This document shows, one piece after another, positions 55,201 to 63,210 of a DNA stretch of 64,000 bases. The position numbers and the translations under genes were made by a program. Positions within the stretch are counted from its first letter, which is position 1, and each line of letters starts with the position of its first letter. The notes beneath the pieces are model-generated. The model ran no database searches, had not been told where the DNA came from, and saw only the letters and a program-made list of their open reading frames with translations. Location: the NCBI GenBank assembly GCA_943736015.1, contig OX031072.1, positions 1,740,501 to 1,804,500 on the forward strand. Direction: 5' to 3'. The stretch comes from Tridacna crocea (Eukaryota > Mollusca > Bivalvia > Cardiida > Cardiidae).

Positions 55201-58200
55201 TTAATAAAACGTTTTATGAACTACATACTGGTGGGCTTTTAAGTTTATACATTTCCAGAAAAAGATGTTGCGTATGCCAGTTTCTCAAAACTTTAGATAT
55301 AAAGTTTAGTGTACACTTTAAATCCAGATACTTGCGAGATACGTACGGATACGGATACTTGTATTTATAACCTACCTTTCTACATCGCATTCCATTCTTG
55401 AGTGGACATTAGTGCAATCTCTGATTGGCTACGGGAAGTATAACTATTGTGAGATTGGCACCACCATTTGATTTGAAATCCATTAAACTTTTGAATATTA
55501 GAACTGAAGAGCATTTTAGAATGGTTGATACCACTGGTAATCACGAGCCCTGGGTTACCAATGACGAAACGTTACACGGACACAGAGCTCCAGAAAGAGG
55601 GAGCGATTTTGATTTCAGAATGAAAATAATCAATTATTCTCCACTAAACCCTACGTTGTGGGTACTCAATAGAATCATCTCATTGAGACGATTCTAATGC
55701 GTACCCACAACATAGGGTTTCAAAAAGAAATAATGGTTTTAGAATACCATCACTCCCTCTTATTTGAAGCTCAGACGGACACAATGCAATTCAGCTAAGA
55801 CGTTACATAGGGGTTTCAGTACTGTTTCAATACATTTGCAGCCTTCTGTGGCCTTGACATTGTCAACCATCAACGCTGTCACGTGCTTTTTGACGGGGTT
55901 TGCAAAAATATTTGTGGGTTATATGTTGGAGAGTCGGGTGCTTATAACGGACAGTAAGTATTGTCCATTGTACAAAAAAAATGTGTAAGTTAAGTTTACT
56001 TTCAACCATTTCAGCTATGTACAGCGCCTTTCACAACTGAGGTTGCATTCAAAGCTCTAGATCATGAAGAGGGAGTGAGAGTATTCTAAAGTCCTTATTT
56101 CTCCTCGAAACCTTATGTTGTGGGTACTCATTAGTATCGTCTCCACGAGACGATTATAATGAGTACCCACAACAGAGGGTTTATTGGAGAATTATTAATA
56201 TTTCCTTTAATCTTGAAATCAAAATCACTCCCTCTGTCTGGAGGTCTGTGCATTTTATGTAAAACTTGACTAAAACTTAGAAGATATTTCTACTTTAAGG
56301 TAAGACCTGTGTTATGGAAAACAGCTATTTCCACTAAAGTATCATCCTGCAAAATTAGCTATAATTAAAAATGAGTATTATTGAACTACTTTCACCGATT
56401 CATTTTTTTCCATTTGTTTTCCTTCTTTGAATTATCATTTATAAATCTAAAACCACTATATTCTCAATTCAAAAAGAGATAATAATTACCTCCCTTTTCA
56501 GAAAACTAACAAAAGTATCAAAAAATAATTTCAAGATAGATATAAACGGAATTTCTGATCCGTTAGAAATGTGCAAAAATATTATTTCTGCATAAATCCT
56601 TATTTAACAACCAATTAGAATTTTCACCCCATGTTCACCGGAAGTGTATTACACTGGTCTTACATTAAAGGATCTTTTTCGGTATAAATCAAACTACTTC
56701 CTGAGAACTAACTAACAAACACGACGATGGTGACAGTTTACAAATAAATCTAATGTTCAATTACAAAGAATACGTGGTACATTATTTTTGTGAAAACGAA
56801 CTAATTTTTGTATGACACTGCCAGATCTATTGTAAAGTTGTACAAAACATATGTAAATACAAACATGATTCCCTGTATTGTTAATCTAGTTATGTAATTG
56901 ATATAATGTCGGTATTTACGGTAGTATTTCCGTCTCTCTACAGGTATAATAACATTAACGGGCGGCATCATGTCGGTATTTACGGTAGCGTTTGCGTCAC
57001 TCTACTCAGAGAACAGGCGACTCTGGTACATTGATGACGTCATTGGTCTGGTTTGCAGTCTATTTTTAATCTGTTATGGAATATGGTATGTGTTACAAAT
57101 GTTTCCTGTCTCGAAAGGTTTAACTTAATTTTTCACGATTTATACAAATTATCACATTGTCATCTGTGGAAAATCTTTTCATCTTGCGTAACAACACTTT
57201 TAAAATTTGTTTCAATTACCAGAAATACCAAAACTTTTCTGAGCCTCTTTAAATGCCTATAACAATAACTGCAGAAACGTAAAAATTTTCACCGTTTCGG
57301 GTTGTCCGTTTTGTTCCAAACAAACATCTTTTCATATATATTTCACTCTTGTATCAATTGTAAAACAGACGTCAACGTGTCGAAAATGAACCTGTGCAGT
57401 AGTACATCAGTTTTTACCAGAAAAAAAATCCATATTTATCCATATTGAAAATATTTGCAGCCGACAAATGAAATGTGACTCAAATGACAATAATGTTATT
57501 AGTTGTACGGTCAGGTGGCAGGGGACTTGGAAACTTGTTCACGGCTGTGGTGAATCATGTCGCCCCGAGCCGAAGTGTCCAAGTTTCCAAGTCCCCTGCC
57601 ACCTGACCATACAACGAATTTATTATCCTTCAAGGTTTTACCACTCAAGTGATTGTAAACCAATTTTATGAGTCCGCTGACGAAGTAGAATTTCCCCTTC
57701 GAGTGCCCCAATTCAATTAAAACTGACGTCATTGGTAAATGACGTCACTAAACTCTTGGCAATACGTGCTATAATGGCAGCTTGCATGGCGCATAATCTT
57801 GATGTTAATCTTGATCGACGCCGCCATTTTGGATGTTGTATTGATAGTGTAGTCATGTATACGGGGCTACCGAAAGGTAAACTGCTTTTACGTTGGTTTT
57901 GCTAGTGTACATTATATGTACATGTATGTTCTTGGCATATTATCCAATCAGATCACGAAAAATTTCTTTGCAGTATAATGATAATTAATATCTGTGAAAG
58001 AGCAATACACGTTTTAGAGATAATGCTAGTCACCAGCAGTTTACTTTTTTATTTTTAAAAATGTTTTTAACCTTTTGGCTGCTAAGCGTGACTCACTGAC
58101 CTTTTGCAAACAGTATAGATCAAGATCAGGCTGAACAGAACATGCAGTCTGATCTTGGATCGACACTGTCGATGTTAAGGAGATGTTATTAAGATATTAT

Positions 58201-58397
58201 GGAGAAATAGCATTATTTGGGTGGTTTCTACTATCACAATTTTGAGTTTATTTAGGTGGCAGGATAAGTGTTAACAGGTAAAGATCGTATAAAATGGAAT
58301 CATTGAGTACATCTTACAGGAAACTTTATTTTTCTTTCATAGGGTTATATGGAAATCCTGTTCGGAAGCGAAGGCCGCAAAAGCCGACAAACAGTGA
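46174..58397 (+). CDS. TMEM163: TMEM163-like zinc transporter, 8 coding exons
   Basis: Coding exons: 1a 46174-46279 or 1b 49276-49426; 2 50584-50706; 3 51758-51801; 4 52910-53001; 5 54917-55013; 6 55842-55953; 7 56944-57085; 8 58343-58397 (TGA 58395). All phases agree. The products are 256 or 271 residues; human TMEM163 is of similar size (about 289, from memory). Six membrane segments can be read: ISWFSVVVCNCLGVLAI (TM1), LDSILDAISSCVVLWRF (TM2), ACIIVGILFIVSACLLAV (TM3), TINAVTCFLTGFAKIFVG (TM4), GGIMSVFTVAFASLYS (TM5), DDVIGLVCSLFLICYGIW (TM6). The TM2 D-x3-D pair corresponds to the aspartates known to be needed for zinc handling in TMEM163. ESRVLITDS matches the SRALITDG stretch, and LWYIDDVIGL the VWYLDGSIGV stretch, of vertebrate TMEM163. 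TMEM163 is a cation-diffusion-like Zn exporter of synaptic vesicles, lysosomes and plasma membrane. Assignment is from remembered family sequence, without an alignment. Confidence 0.85.
46700..46815. repeat. F-family element, core partly lost
   Basis: CTTAATCATGAGGTAGAATGG, GCGGACTGCGCGGGCTGACTTGG, then TCGAATCTTTTCGCA. Confidence 0.65.
47215..47372. repeat. E-family MITE, reverse, left end lost
   Basis: GGGAAAAGGAGAAAATGATG, palindrome decayed to GATGGTTACTGGGAT, right end TTTGGTGAAGGGTTAA. Confidence 0.75.
47376..47730 (+). repeat. B-family element, copy 2
   Basis: GGGTTAATTCACGTTTTTGA, hairpin ACATTCGCAGAGGCCCGAAA ... GGGCCTCTGCGAATGT, then the shared right part to TCTCGCTGTAAATACAC. It is inverted relative to copy 1 at 31.1 kb, 16 kb away. 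Confidence 0.85.
47732..47805. repeat. D-family palindrome, diverged
   Basis: TATAGATCAAGATTAGACCG and TCTACAGTCTGATTTTCTGT followed by ACACTGTC. Confidence 0.55.
48060..48205. repeat. F-family palindrome
   Basis: CTTAATCATGAGGTCGACTGG, GCTTCGGCCTAGGTCAGCC, TGCGCGGACTGCGCA, GGCTGACCTGGGCCGATAC; core nearly perfect. Confidence 0.9.
48262..48545 (+). mobile_element. tRNA-derived SINE, full
   Basis: CCCGGGTGGCTCAGTAGTGA (box A) and GGTTGCGAGTTCGATTC (box B). The body has GAAAGCCAGGAAACACATGT and ends GGCGTTAAACCCCAATACAA. Its tail sequence recurs at 53530-53570. Confidence 0.9.
48740..48850 (+). mobile_element. SINE 3' fragment
   Basis: AACCCAGGAAGCACGTGAAT, GATCTGTCGCCGTAATATGA and ATGTTGCTAGGGGCGTAAAA match the body of the SINE at 34.1 kb. 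Confidence 0.6.
49276..49426 (+). CDS. TMEM163: TMEM163-like gene, alternative first exon 1b
   Basis: ATG 49276 opens 50 codons beginning MKNKKDKLNEFYRLFAEEYK and ending NGNINEKW, then G and donor GTAAGA. Phase 1 matches exon 2. This tail is longer and more charged than that of exon 1a. The same frame is open back to 49145 after a TTGATGCAG, which could even be an acceptor with matching phase, so an internal exon cannot be ruled out. The hydrophobic upstream stretch makes a 5' untranslated leader more likely. Confidence 0.6.
49600..50133. repeat. H-family foldback element, copy 1
   Basis: GTACGGACAGGTGGCAGGGG and TCCTGCCACCTGACCGTAC bound a palindrome. A shared 3' body follows (GATGAAGTAGAATTTCCC, TGGCGCATAATCTTGATG, TGTATACGGGGCT, CATATTATCCAATCAGATCA). 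It is in the intron between exons 1b and 2. Confidence 0.85.
50134..50583. other. Intron; nothing else seen
   Basis: Ends in acceptor TTAAAACTTTCAG of exon 2. No repeat boundary recognised. Confidence 0.5.
50707..51757. other. Intron 2 with an F-like fragment
   Basis: A palindrome ATTTGATTGGCCGAAACAAA/CGGCCAATCAAAT lies near 50995. F-type blocks are at 51340-51460 and 51525-51600 (GCTCAGTGCATTTGAAAAAA, ATAATGCATCACGGACACGC). Frames at 51072-51339 lack exon support. Confidence 0.5.
51690..51725. repeat. (CATT)n microsatellite upstream of exon 3
   Basis: About nine CATT units end 33 bp before the 44-nt exon 3. The complementary (GAAT)n lies at 52056-52093. Confidence 0.95.
52056..52093. repeat. 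(GAAT)n microsatellite downstream of exon 3
   Basis: About nine GAAT units, followed by (GGAC)n. On the transcript it can pair with the upstream (CATT)n tract, looping out exon 3. Confidence 0.95.
52094..52465. other. Intron 3; nothing else seen
   Basis: No supported feature besides the flanking microsatellite and E copy. Confidence 0.45.
52466..52690. repeat. E-family MITE in intron 3
   Basis: CTAACCCATGTTCACACAAC, core ATGCTGGTAACCAGCAT, end GTTTGGTAATGAG. Confidence 0.85.
53080..53455. repeat. Intron 4 tandem, three units of about 120 bp
   Basis: TAATCGGAAAT, TTTTAATGACTTACAA, GATACTTGCCCCGTGATTTT and AGTAGGGGCAGTTGTTAA recur with spacing of about 120 bp. The first unit is the most diverged. 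Confidence 0.85.
53526..53570 (+). mobile_element. SINE tail fragment
   Basis: AAAGTGGCGTTAAACCCCAA TACAACCAACC matches the end of the SINE at 48.5 kb. Confidence 0.6.
53577..53705. repeat. C-family MITE, deleted centre
   Basis: GGGCCCGTATTCAACAACCA, then CTTCTGATTGGCTAAG and GGAATGGTTGATGAA; most of the palindrome is lost. Confidence 0.7.
53706..54639. other. Intron 4; repetitive part near 53990-54180
   Basis: AGGAGTCAGGAGTAACGTCC and GATGGATAGAGAGAGAAACT resemble 15.1 kb. No exon seen. Confidence 0.45.
54640..54920. repeat. Tandem copies of the exon-5 acceptor region
   Basis: Two units 154-164 bp apart share TTGTATTCCTATTCCAGGGC, then a GTATCTGGTATGRTAGCA-type run and TTTTTATATACTCTATACAGGG. 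Four AG/G acceptor-like sites result (54679, 54752, 54833, 54916). Only the last leads into an open exon 5; after the first and third the frame soon stops. Confidence 0.75.
55014..55580. other. Intron 5; nothing else seen
   Basis: Begins at donor GTATTT of exon 5. A frame at 55425-55697 is not splice-supported and runs into the O element. Confidence 0.45.
55581..55776. repeat. O-family palindromic MITE, copy 2
   Basis: CACAGAGCTCCAGAAAGAGG to CACTCCCTCTTATTTGAAGC, centre around AGAATCATCTCATTGAGACGATTCT. It lies 65 bp before exon 6. Confidence 0.85.
56050..56250. repeat. O-family palindromic MITE, copy 3
   Basis: CAAAGCTCTAGATCATGAAG to CACTCCCTCTGTCTGGAGGT, centre TATCGTCTCCACGAGACGAT. It lies 97 bp after exon 6, in the same orientation as copy 2. 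Confidence 0.85.
56295..56668. mobile_element. G-family MITE, copy 2 (TTAA-flanked)
   Basis: TTAAGGTAAGACCTGTGTTA to TACACTGGTCTTACATTAA; one TCCTTATTTA unit near the right end. Confidence 0.9.
56906..56943 (+). repeat. Copy of exon 7 sequence forming its acceptor tract
   Basis: ATGTCGGTATTTACGGTAG + TATTTCCGTCTCTCTACAG repeats, 64 bp upstream, the exon-7 stretch ATGTCGGTATTTACGGTAG + CGTTTGCGTCACTCTACTCAG (56970-57009). The copy ends exactly in the AG used for exon 7. Confidence 0.8.
57086..57494. other. Intron 7 start; nothing else seen
   Basis: Donor GTATGT. Frames here have no support. Confidence 0.45.
57495..57974. repeat. H-family foldback element, copy 2
   Basis: GTACGGTCAGGTGGCAGGGG and CCCTGCCACCTGACCATAC, then the same 3' body as copy 1 (TGGCGCATAATCTTGATG, GTATACGGGGCTACCG, TCCAATCAGATCACGA). 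Direct orientation relative to copy 1, 7.9 kb away. Confidence 0.85.
58080..58172. repeat. D-family palindrome
   Basis: CTGCTAAGCGTGACTCACTG, GTATAGATCAAGATCAGGCT and CAGTCTGATCTTGGATCGAC. Unlike other copies it keeps the left flank CTTTTGCAAACAG. Confidence 0.85.
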
Positions 58398-58660
58398 AAG
58401 ACATAAGTGCGCATGCGTCACTACCTAGAATCTGATTCCATTATGGACGAATGAAATCCTGAAGAATGTTTATATATAAAGTAACCTTTGTTAACAGCCT
58501 CTCATGTTTAGCAGCCTTTGTTAACAGCCTCTCATGTTTAGTAACCTTTGTTAACAGCCTCTCATGTTTAGCAGCCTTTCAGTGCCAAAGGCGAAAACAT
58601 TGATGTAAAAAATGTTTCATAATTATGTAAACTTTCAGGTAAAGGCATCAGTTCTATAAT
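58398..58660 (+). other. 3' flank of the TMEM163-like gene, with a 31-bp tandem
   Basis: CCTTTGTTAACAGCCTCTCA + TGTTTAG(T/C)A occurs three times at 58483-58575. No strong AATAAA follows the stop closely, so the transcript end is undefined. Confidence 0.6.
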
Positions 58661-58734
58661 TGTTTGAATGGTGTTTTATTCAGCTTTAAATTTTTTCAGT
58701 CATATCACGGCGACAGCTCACGTATTAATGTACA

Positions 58735-58885
58735 TCCTGGATTTCACCAGTGCTAGGCTAGGGTTCTGTAGTGCCTTGTCCAAGGCCACTCCAACAAAAC
58801 ATCCAGTGCTTCCAGTTAGGGTCAAACCCAGGACCTTCAAGTTACAAGTGCTACACTTTACCACGCAGGTGACTTACTGTTGCGG
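58735..58885 (-). mobile_element. tRNA-derived SINE head, minus strand
   Basis: Minus strand: CGTGGTAAAGTGTAGCACTT (box-A-like) and CCTGGGTTTGACCC (box-B-like), then GTGGCCTTGGACAAGGCACT as in the SINE at 34.1 kb. Confidence 0.7.
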
Positions 58886-59160
58886 TTAAATTTTACTAAC
58901 TCTGGCAAAATGCATCAGACGGTCTTCTTTTTTCATACAGAATTATGAATTTGTATACAGCAAACTTTAAGTATTTATTTGCCCAAACAGGAAACGGAAA
59001 AAGAAATTTCATAAGAGTAGAGACTATAAAAACCTAATGCACTTTGACTGAAGTGAAGTTTAGATAAACAGTTGTCACTGTACTTAGAAATATGCATTTA
59101 CACATTAAAAAAGAAAGAAAATATTTTCTTGTAAATTGCAAATAATGTTTATTTTTGCTG
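58886..59160. other. No feature seen
   Basis: AT-rich, no exon or repeat boundary recognised. Confidence 0.4.
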
Positions 59161-59532
59161 TTAAGGTAAGACCTGTGTAATGGAAAACAGCTGTTTCCAC
59201 TAAAATATCATCCTGCAAAATTAGCTATAATTAAAAATGAGTATTATTGAACTACTTTCACCTTTTCATTTTTTCTATTTTTTCCTTCTTTGAATTATCA
59301 TTTATAAATCTAAAACCGCTATATTCTCATTTCAAAAAGATATAATAATCACCTCCCTTTTCAGAAAACTAACAAAAGAATAAAAAAAAATAATTTCAAG
59401 ATAGATATAAACGGAATTTCTGATCCGTTAGAAATGTGCAAAAATATTATTTCTGCATAAATCCTTATTTATCCTTATTTACCAACCAATTAGAATTTTC
59501 ACCGGAAGTGCATTACACAGGTCTTACCTTAA
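59161..59532. mobile_element. G-family MITE, copy 3 (TTAA-flanked)
   Basis: TTAAGGTAAGACCTGTGTAA to TTACACAGGTCTTACCTTAA; two TCCTTATTTA units near the right end. Confidence 0.9.
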
Positions 59533-59783
59533 ATTTTTGCTTGCAATGTTGGAAATAAAAAAGGAGACACACACTTACACACTTATTTCGTTTTTTAATC
59601 AAAATTTATTTTCATAAGAAACTTTATAATAGATCTAGAATGTGGAATACAATGGTGCCACTCAACTGACCATGAATAAATAAACAAGATGAAGTGCAAG
59701 CAAAAGAAATATTGTATATAACGAGGTCCATGTACCGCGTTAGAATTTCTTAGGAAATTATTATTGCACTTCTAGAAAAAAAG

Positions 59784-60011
59784 TTAAAGCTTTACCACAA
59801 CATGAGGACTTTTGACGACCCTGAGACAGAGGTCTTTTGAAAACATTGAGGGAAAAGGAGAAAATGCTGGTGACTAGCATTTTCTCCTTTCCCACAGAGT
59901 TGTCTACCTTGTAAAAGAAACTTGCATCATTTGAGCCACTTTGAAATTGTTGTCTACAAATGCTTTCAATTTGGATAGGTCTAAAATTTTGCGGGTCAGG
60001 TAAAGGCTTAA
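59784..60011. repeat. E-family MITE with TTAA ends
   Basis: TTAAAGCTTTACCACAACAT to GGTCAGGTAAAGGCTTAA; core ATGCTGGTGACTAGCAT. Confidence 0.85.
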
Positions 60012-60235
60012 CCCATTACCAAACGACAATATTTTAGACTGGTCCACATTGAAAGCATTTGCAGACGACAAAATAAAAGTGACTGAAAATTTGAAATTTG
60101 TTTTGTGAAGGGTAGAAAACATTGTGGGAAAAGGAGAAAATGCTGGTTACCAGCATTTTCTCCTTTTCCCACAGTGTTTTCTAAAGGCTTCTTTCTCAGG
60201 GGCGTCAAAAGTAGGGATTGTGTGGTAAAGGGTAA
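60008..60235. repeat. E-family MITE, reverse, sharing TTAA with the previous copy
   Basis: TTAACCCATTACCAAACGAC to GTGTGGTAAAGGGTAAA; core ATGCTGGTTACCAGCAT intact. Head-to-tail pair with 59784-60011. Confidence 0.9.
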
Positions 60236-60364
60236 ATCAATTTTTATGTAACAACGTTAAATAATCAGAAAAAGGAAGCCCAGCGAGACCCTCAGTGTCT
60301 CTACTGGCTGATATGAGACAGTCCATTTTCATGCAAAGCGAGAACGTATAAATAGATGAGTCTT

Positions 60365-60500
60365 GCGTCATGAAAAAGGGGCTTAATGCATCTGCCAAAA
60401 GTATCGATCAAGATCAGCCTGCGCAGTCCGCACAGGCTGATCTCAGTCAAAAGATTTTGCTCTAGTTAAATTTTTCTGCATCACCAAGGACCAGTCTACC
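60365..60500. repeat. F-family palindrome
   Basis: GGGGCTTAATGCATCTGCCA, GATCAGCCTGCGCAGTCCGC, ACAGGCTGATCTCAGTC, ACCAAGGACCAGTCTACCAG. Confidence 0.85.
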
Positions 60501-60687
60501 AGACTAGTCAGTGGATATCCAGAAAGTTTTACCTAAAGCTAAATAAAAATAGATTTCATTGTGCACATTACAATTGAAAACAAGAAAAAAAAAATGTCCT
60601 AACTTTTTTACTTTTCCGAAATTGTTTTGCGTCAATTTCTTGATGCCTTTGTAAGAGTGAAATAAAAACAGATTGATTGAAGTAAAG

Positions 60688-60885
60688 ACCCATGTCTGTA
60701 TTCACCAACTATTCTAAAAAAAGATTCTGAGTCTTATTTTAGAATTTTCAAAATTTAAAAGTAACACAACTTATGATTGGCGAAACCATTTTGTTAAGCC
60801 AATCATATCTTGTGTCTTTTTTTTGTTAATTTTGAACACCTTGAAGAAGAACACGAAGAATTCTTTTAGGAAGTTTAGTTCATAC
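60688..60885. repeat. C-family MITE, diverged
   Basis: CATGTCTGTATTCACCAACT, TATGATTGGCGAAACC and AAGCCAATCATATCTTGTG; outer right end worn. Confidence 0.7.
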
Positions 60886-60997
60886 CACAGGTGCCTGACA
60901 TGCCTGTTATCATACAACCCCTCCATATAGATACAATATTACATCTATATAGAGAGGTTGTATGATACCAGACATATCAGGCATCTGTGGTTCATAC
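60883..60997. repeat. Isolated long palindrome
   Basis: ACCACAGGTGCCTGACATGC, TTATCATACAACC and CTCCATATAGAT pair with their near-perfect complement on the right (ATCTATATAGAGAGGTTGTA ... GGCATCTGTGGT) around ACAATATTAC. No second copy in the window. Confidence 0.85.
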
Positions 60998-61259
60998 GAA
61001 CTGCGAAAGCCTCCAGCTTCCAGCTTCCAGCGACTTGAGCAGAAAGTAGGAATGTACAAAAGTAATGGAATGGTATAACTCATTATGACTTGATGGAAAA
61101 AAAATAGAAGTTAATATCTAATCTTTACGCACACACAAAAAACAAATACGTGACAGCCAATAAAGCAAACAGGCATACATCAACATTCAAAACGTATGAT
61201 AATGACATGCCAACTTACCGTTCAGTGCTATAATTGTTAAGTTAGGACTTGTATTATTT

Positions 61260-61375
61260 ATCCATTAGACTGATAAGCAAGATTCACTGACCTTTTGCGG
61301 ACAGTGTAGATCAAGATCAGACTACACAGAACGTGTAGTCTGATCTTGGATCTACACTGTCCGATAAGGAGATAT
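61260..61375. repeat. D-family palindrome
   Basis: GTGTAGATCAAGATCAGACT, ACACAGAACGTGT and AGTCTGATCTTGGATCTACA followed by CTGTCCGATAAGGAGA; the cleanest copy. Confidence 0.9.
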
Positions 61376-61575
61376 TATTTCTCCAACCATAACTTTGAAG
61401 TTGTAATATTTAGGATTTTTCTATCAAATTGAAACATTTCATTTTTCGTTATTTAGCAGGATAAGGATCAAAACAGATGAACCATGCAATGGAAAACTGG
61501 GGCTTAATGTATGTACGTGACCCATACTACCAAGCCAGCCTTAAAGAACCTATGGATCCCTTATAGCCATTTCTT

Positions 61576-61838
61576 TTAACCCTTTTCCACACAGTGACGA
61601 CTTTTAACACCCCAAATGAGAAGGCTTTCAAAAACATTGTGGGAAAAGGAGAAAATGCTGGCTACCAGCATTTTCTCTTTTTCACACAATGTTTTCTGCC
61701 TGCATTGTCTCCTTTTCCCACAATGTTTTCTACCCTATCAAAGAAAAATACTTTCATATAAGCCACACTGAAACTGTCATCTTCAGATGCTTTCAATTCG
61801 GATGGGTCAAAATATTTTTTGTGTTGTAAAAGAGTTAA
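61576..61838. repeat. E-family MITE with a duplicated half-core
   Basis: TTAACCCTTTTCCACACAGT, core ATGCTGGCTACCAGCAT, then CCTGCATTGTCTCCTTTTCC repeats the right half, end GTTGTAAAAGAGTTAA. Confidence 0.85.
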
Positions 61839-61849
61839 CTAAATCATAA

Positions 61850-61968
61850 GGAAGACTGGTCCATTTTACTTACAGAAAAATGACGGGTAGCTAAAAGTTT
61901 AGGCCCCGCCCCGGTGAGCCTGCTTAGACTGCGCAGGTTGACTCGGACCATAACTTCTACAGATGCAT
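61850..61968. repeat. F-family element, diverged
   Basis: AATCATAAGGAAGACTGGTCC, GTGAGCCTGCTTAGACTGCGCAGGTTGAC-type core and TTCTACAGATGCATTAA. Confidence 0.65.
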
Positions 61969-62186
61969 TAACTCTTTACCACACGACAAAATTTCAAATT
62001 GAAAGCATTTGCAGACGACAAAATAAAGGAGACTGAAATTTTGAAATTTGTTCTGGGAAGGGTAGAAAACACTGTGGGAAAAGGAGAAAATGCTGGTTAC
62101 CAGCATTTTCTCCTTTTCCCGCAGTGTTTTCAAAAGGCTTCTTTCTTGGGGGCGTCAAAAGTAGGGATTGTGTGGTAATGGGTTAA
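61968..62186. repeat. E-family MITE, reverse, TTAA ends
   Basis: TTAACTCTTTACCACACGAC to GTGTGGTAATGGGTTAA, core ATGCTGGTTACCAGCAT. Confidence 0.9.
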
Positions 62187-62269
62187 GTCCCCTTTTTGCA
62201 GGGTATGGCTCAGATATATGTATCTCTATTTTCACAGCATTCCCAAAAAGATTTAAACTTGAATTAGTT

Positions 62270-62429
62270 AGATTCAGACAGAAGCCTTTTGAAAACATTG
62301 TGGGAAAGCAGAAAATGTATTCTACCCTACTGCAAACAAATTTCAACTTTTGAGTTACTTTTATTTTGTCGTCTGTAAGTGTTTTCAATCTGGACAAGTC
62401 TAAAATTTTGTCGTTTGGTAAAGAGTTAA
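62270..62429. repeat. E-family MITE, 5'-truncated
   Basis: CAGAAGCCTTTTGAAAACAT, GGGAAAGCAGAAAATGTATT (core deleted), end TCGTTTGGTAAAGAGTTAA. Confidence 0.8.
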
Positions 62430-62726
62430 GAAGAGAAATGATTCAAATAGTCAGGGCGTTTTCAAATATCTGTTCAGGGAAAAAAATTTAAAAAATGGAC
62501 AGCAATTGAACAAAAAATGATTCATACAATATGAACACACGTCTATGTATAAAAATATACATGTATAATTACGTCAAGTGTGAAACAAGTTTGAAACGGT
62601 TCTTTAACACCATTGAATCCTTAAAACATAAAAATAAAACTTGATCCTGTTGCGCACCTGTATGCAGCTACTTTTCGGTACCCAAAGTTTAAATGTCACC
62701 GAGGGGTAAATGTCTTTACTTTTAAG
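62430..62726. other. No feature seen
   Basis: AT-rich; no exon. Confidence 0.4.
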
Positions 62727-62815
62727 AGGACATGCATCTTCGCAAGCCAAGGCTGACGATTCACTACGCTAAGATCCACGTAGTGTTCGTAACCTTGGCT
62801 CGCGAAGATGGAGGA
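62727..62815. repeat. L-family short palindrome
   Basis: ATGCATCTTCGCAAGCCAAG, ACGATTCACTACG and CGTAGTGTTCGTAACCTTGG with TCGCGAAGATGGAGG; an internally deleted form of 35024-35428. Confidence 0.8.
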
Positions 62816-62960
62816 CATGCGGCAAGAAATATTCGGACAATTTCGTCGAGTGTCGTTTCGGATCAGCATTCCAGTCCGCGCAGGCTAATCCGAAACAGTA
62901 CTTTCAGTATTTTATGTAATGTTCTATTTTGCGCAAGTCTACTGTAGCACAAAATGTTAA
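62816..62960. repeat. F-related palindrome
   Basis: ATTCGGACAATTTCGTCGAG, GTGTCGTTTCGGATCAGC, GCGCAGGCTAATCCGAAACA; close to 11825-12010. Confidence 0.7.
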
Positions 62961-63210
62961 TATGTCGTAAAGTGCCATCTTGGATAACGTATTTTTGTAT
63001 CATACAATGAGATTTAAGACTTGTCCAAATGTTTATCATTTGTATAGGGCAAATCTACAGATGTCCTTGAAAAGATAAAAAAGACTGAAAAAAAAAGGAT
63101 TGCCTGTAACCAGTATAAGGTCCTTTAGCAAAATGTTTTCGTTAACTTTATTGTCCAGGTTCATCTAAACGTGATTGTTTGGTAAATAGTTAGGTAAGTT
63201 ACACAGTGCT
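62961..63210. repeat. E-family remnant and 3' flank of the minus-strand gene
   Basis: GATAAAAAAGACTGAAAAAA, GGATTGCCTGTAACCAGTAT and GATTGTTTGGTAAATAGTTA keep E order. The minus strand has AATAAA at 63152-63147, about 60 bases after the stop codon of the downstream gene, a possible polyadenylation signal. Confidence 0.5.
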
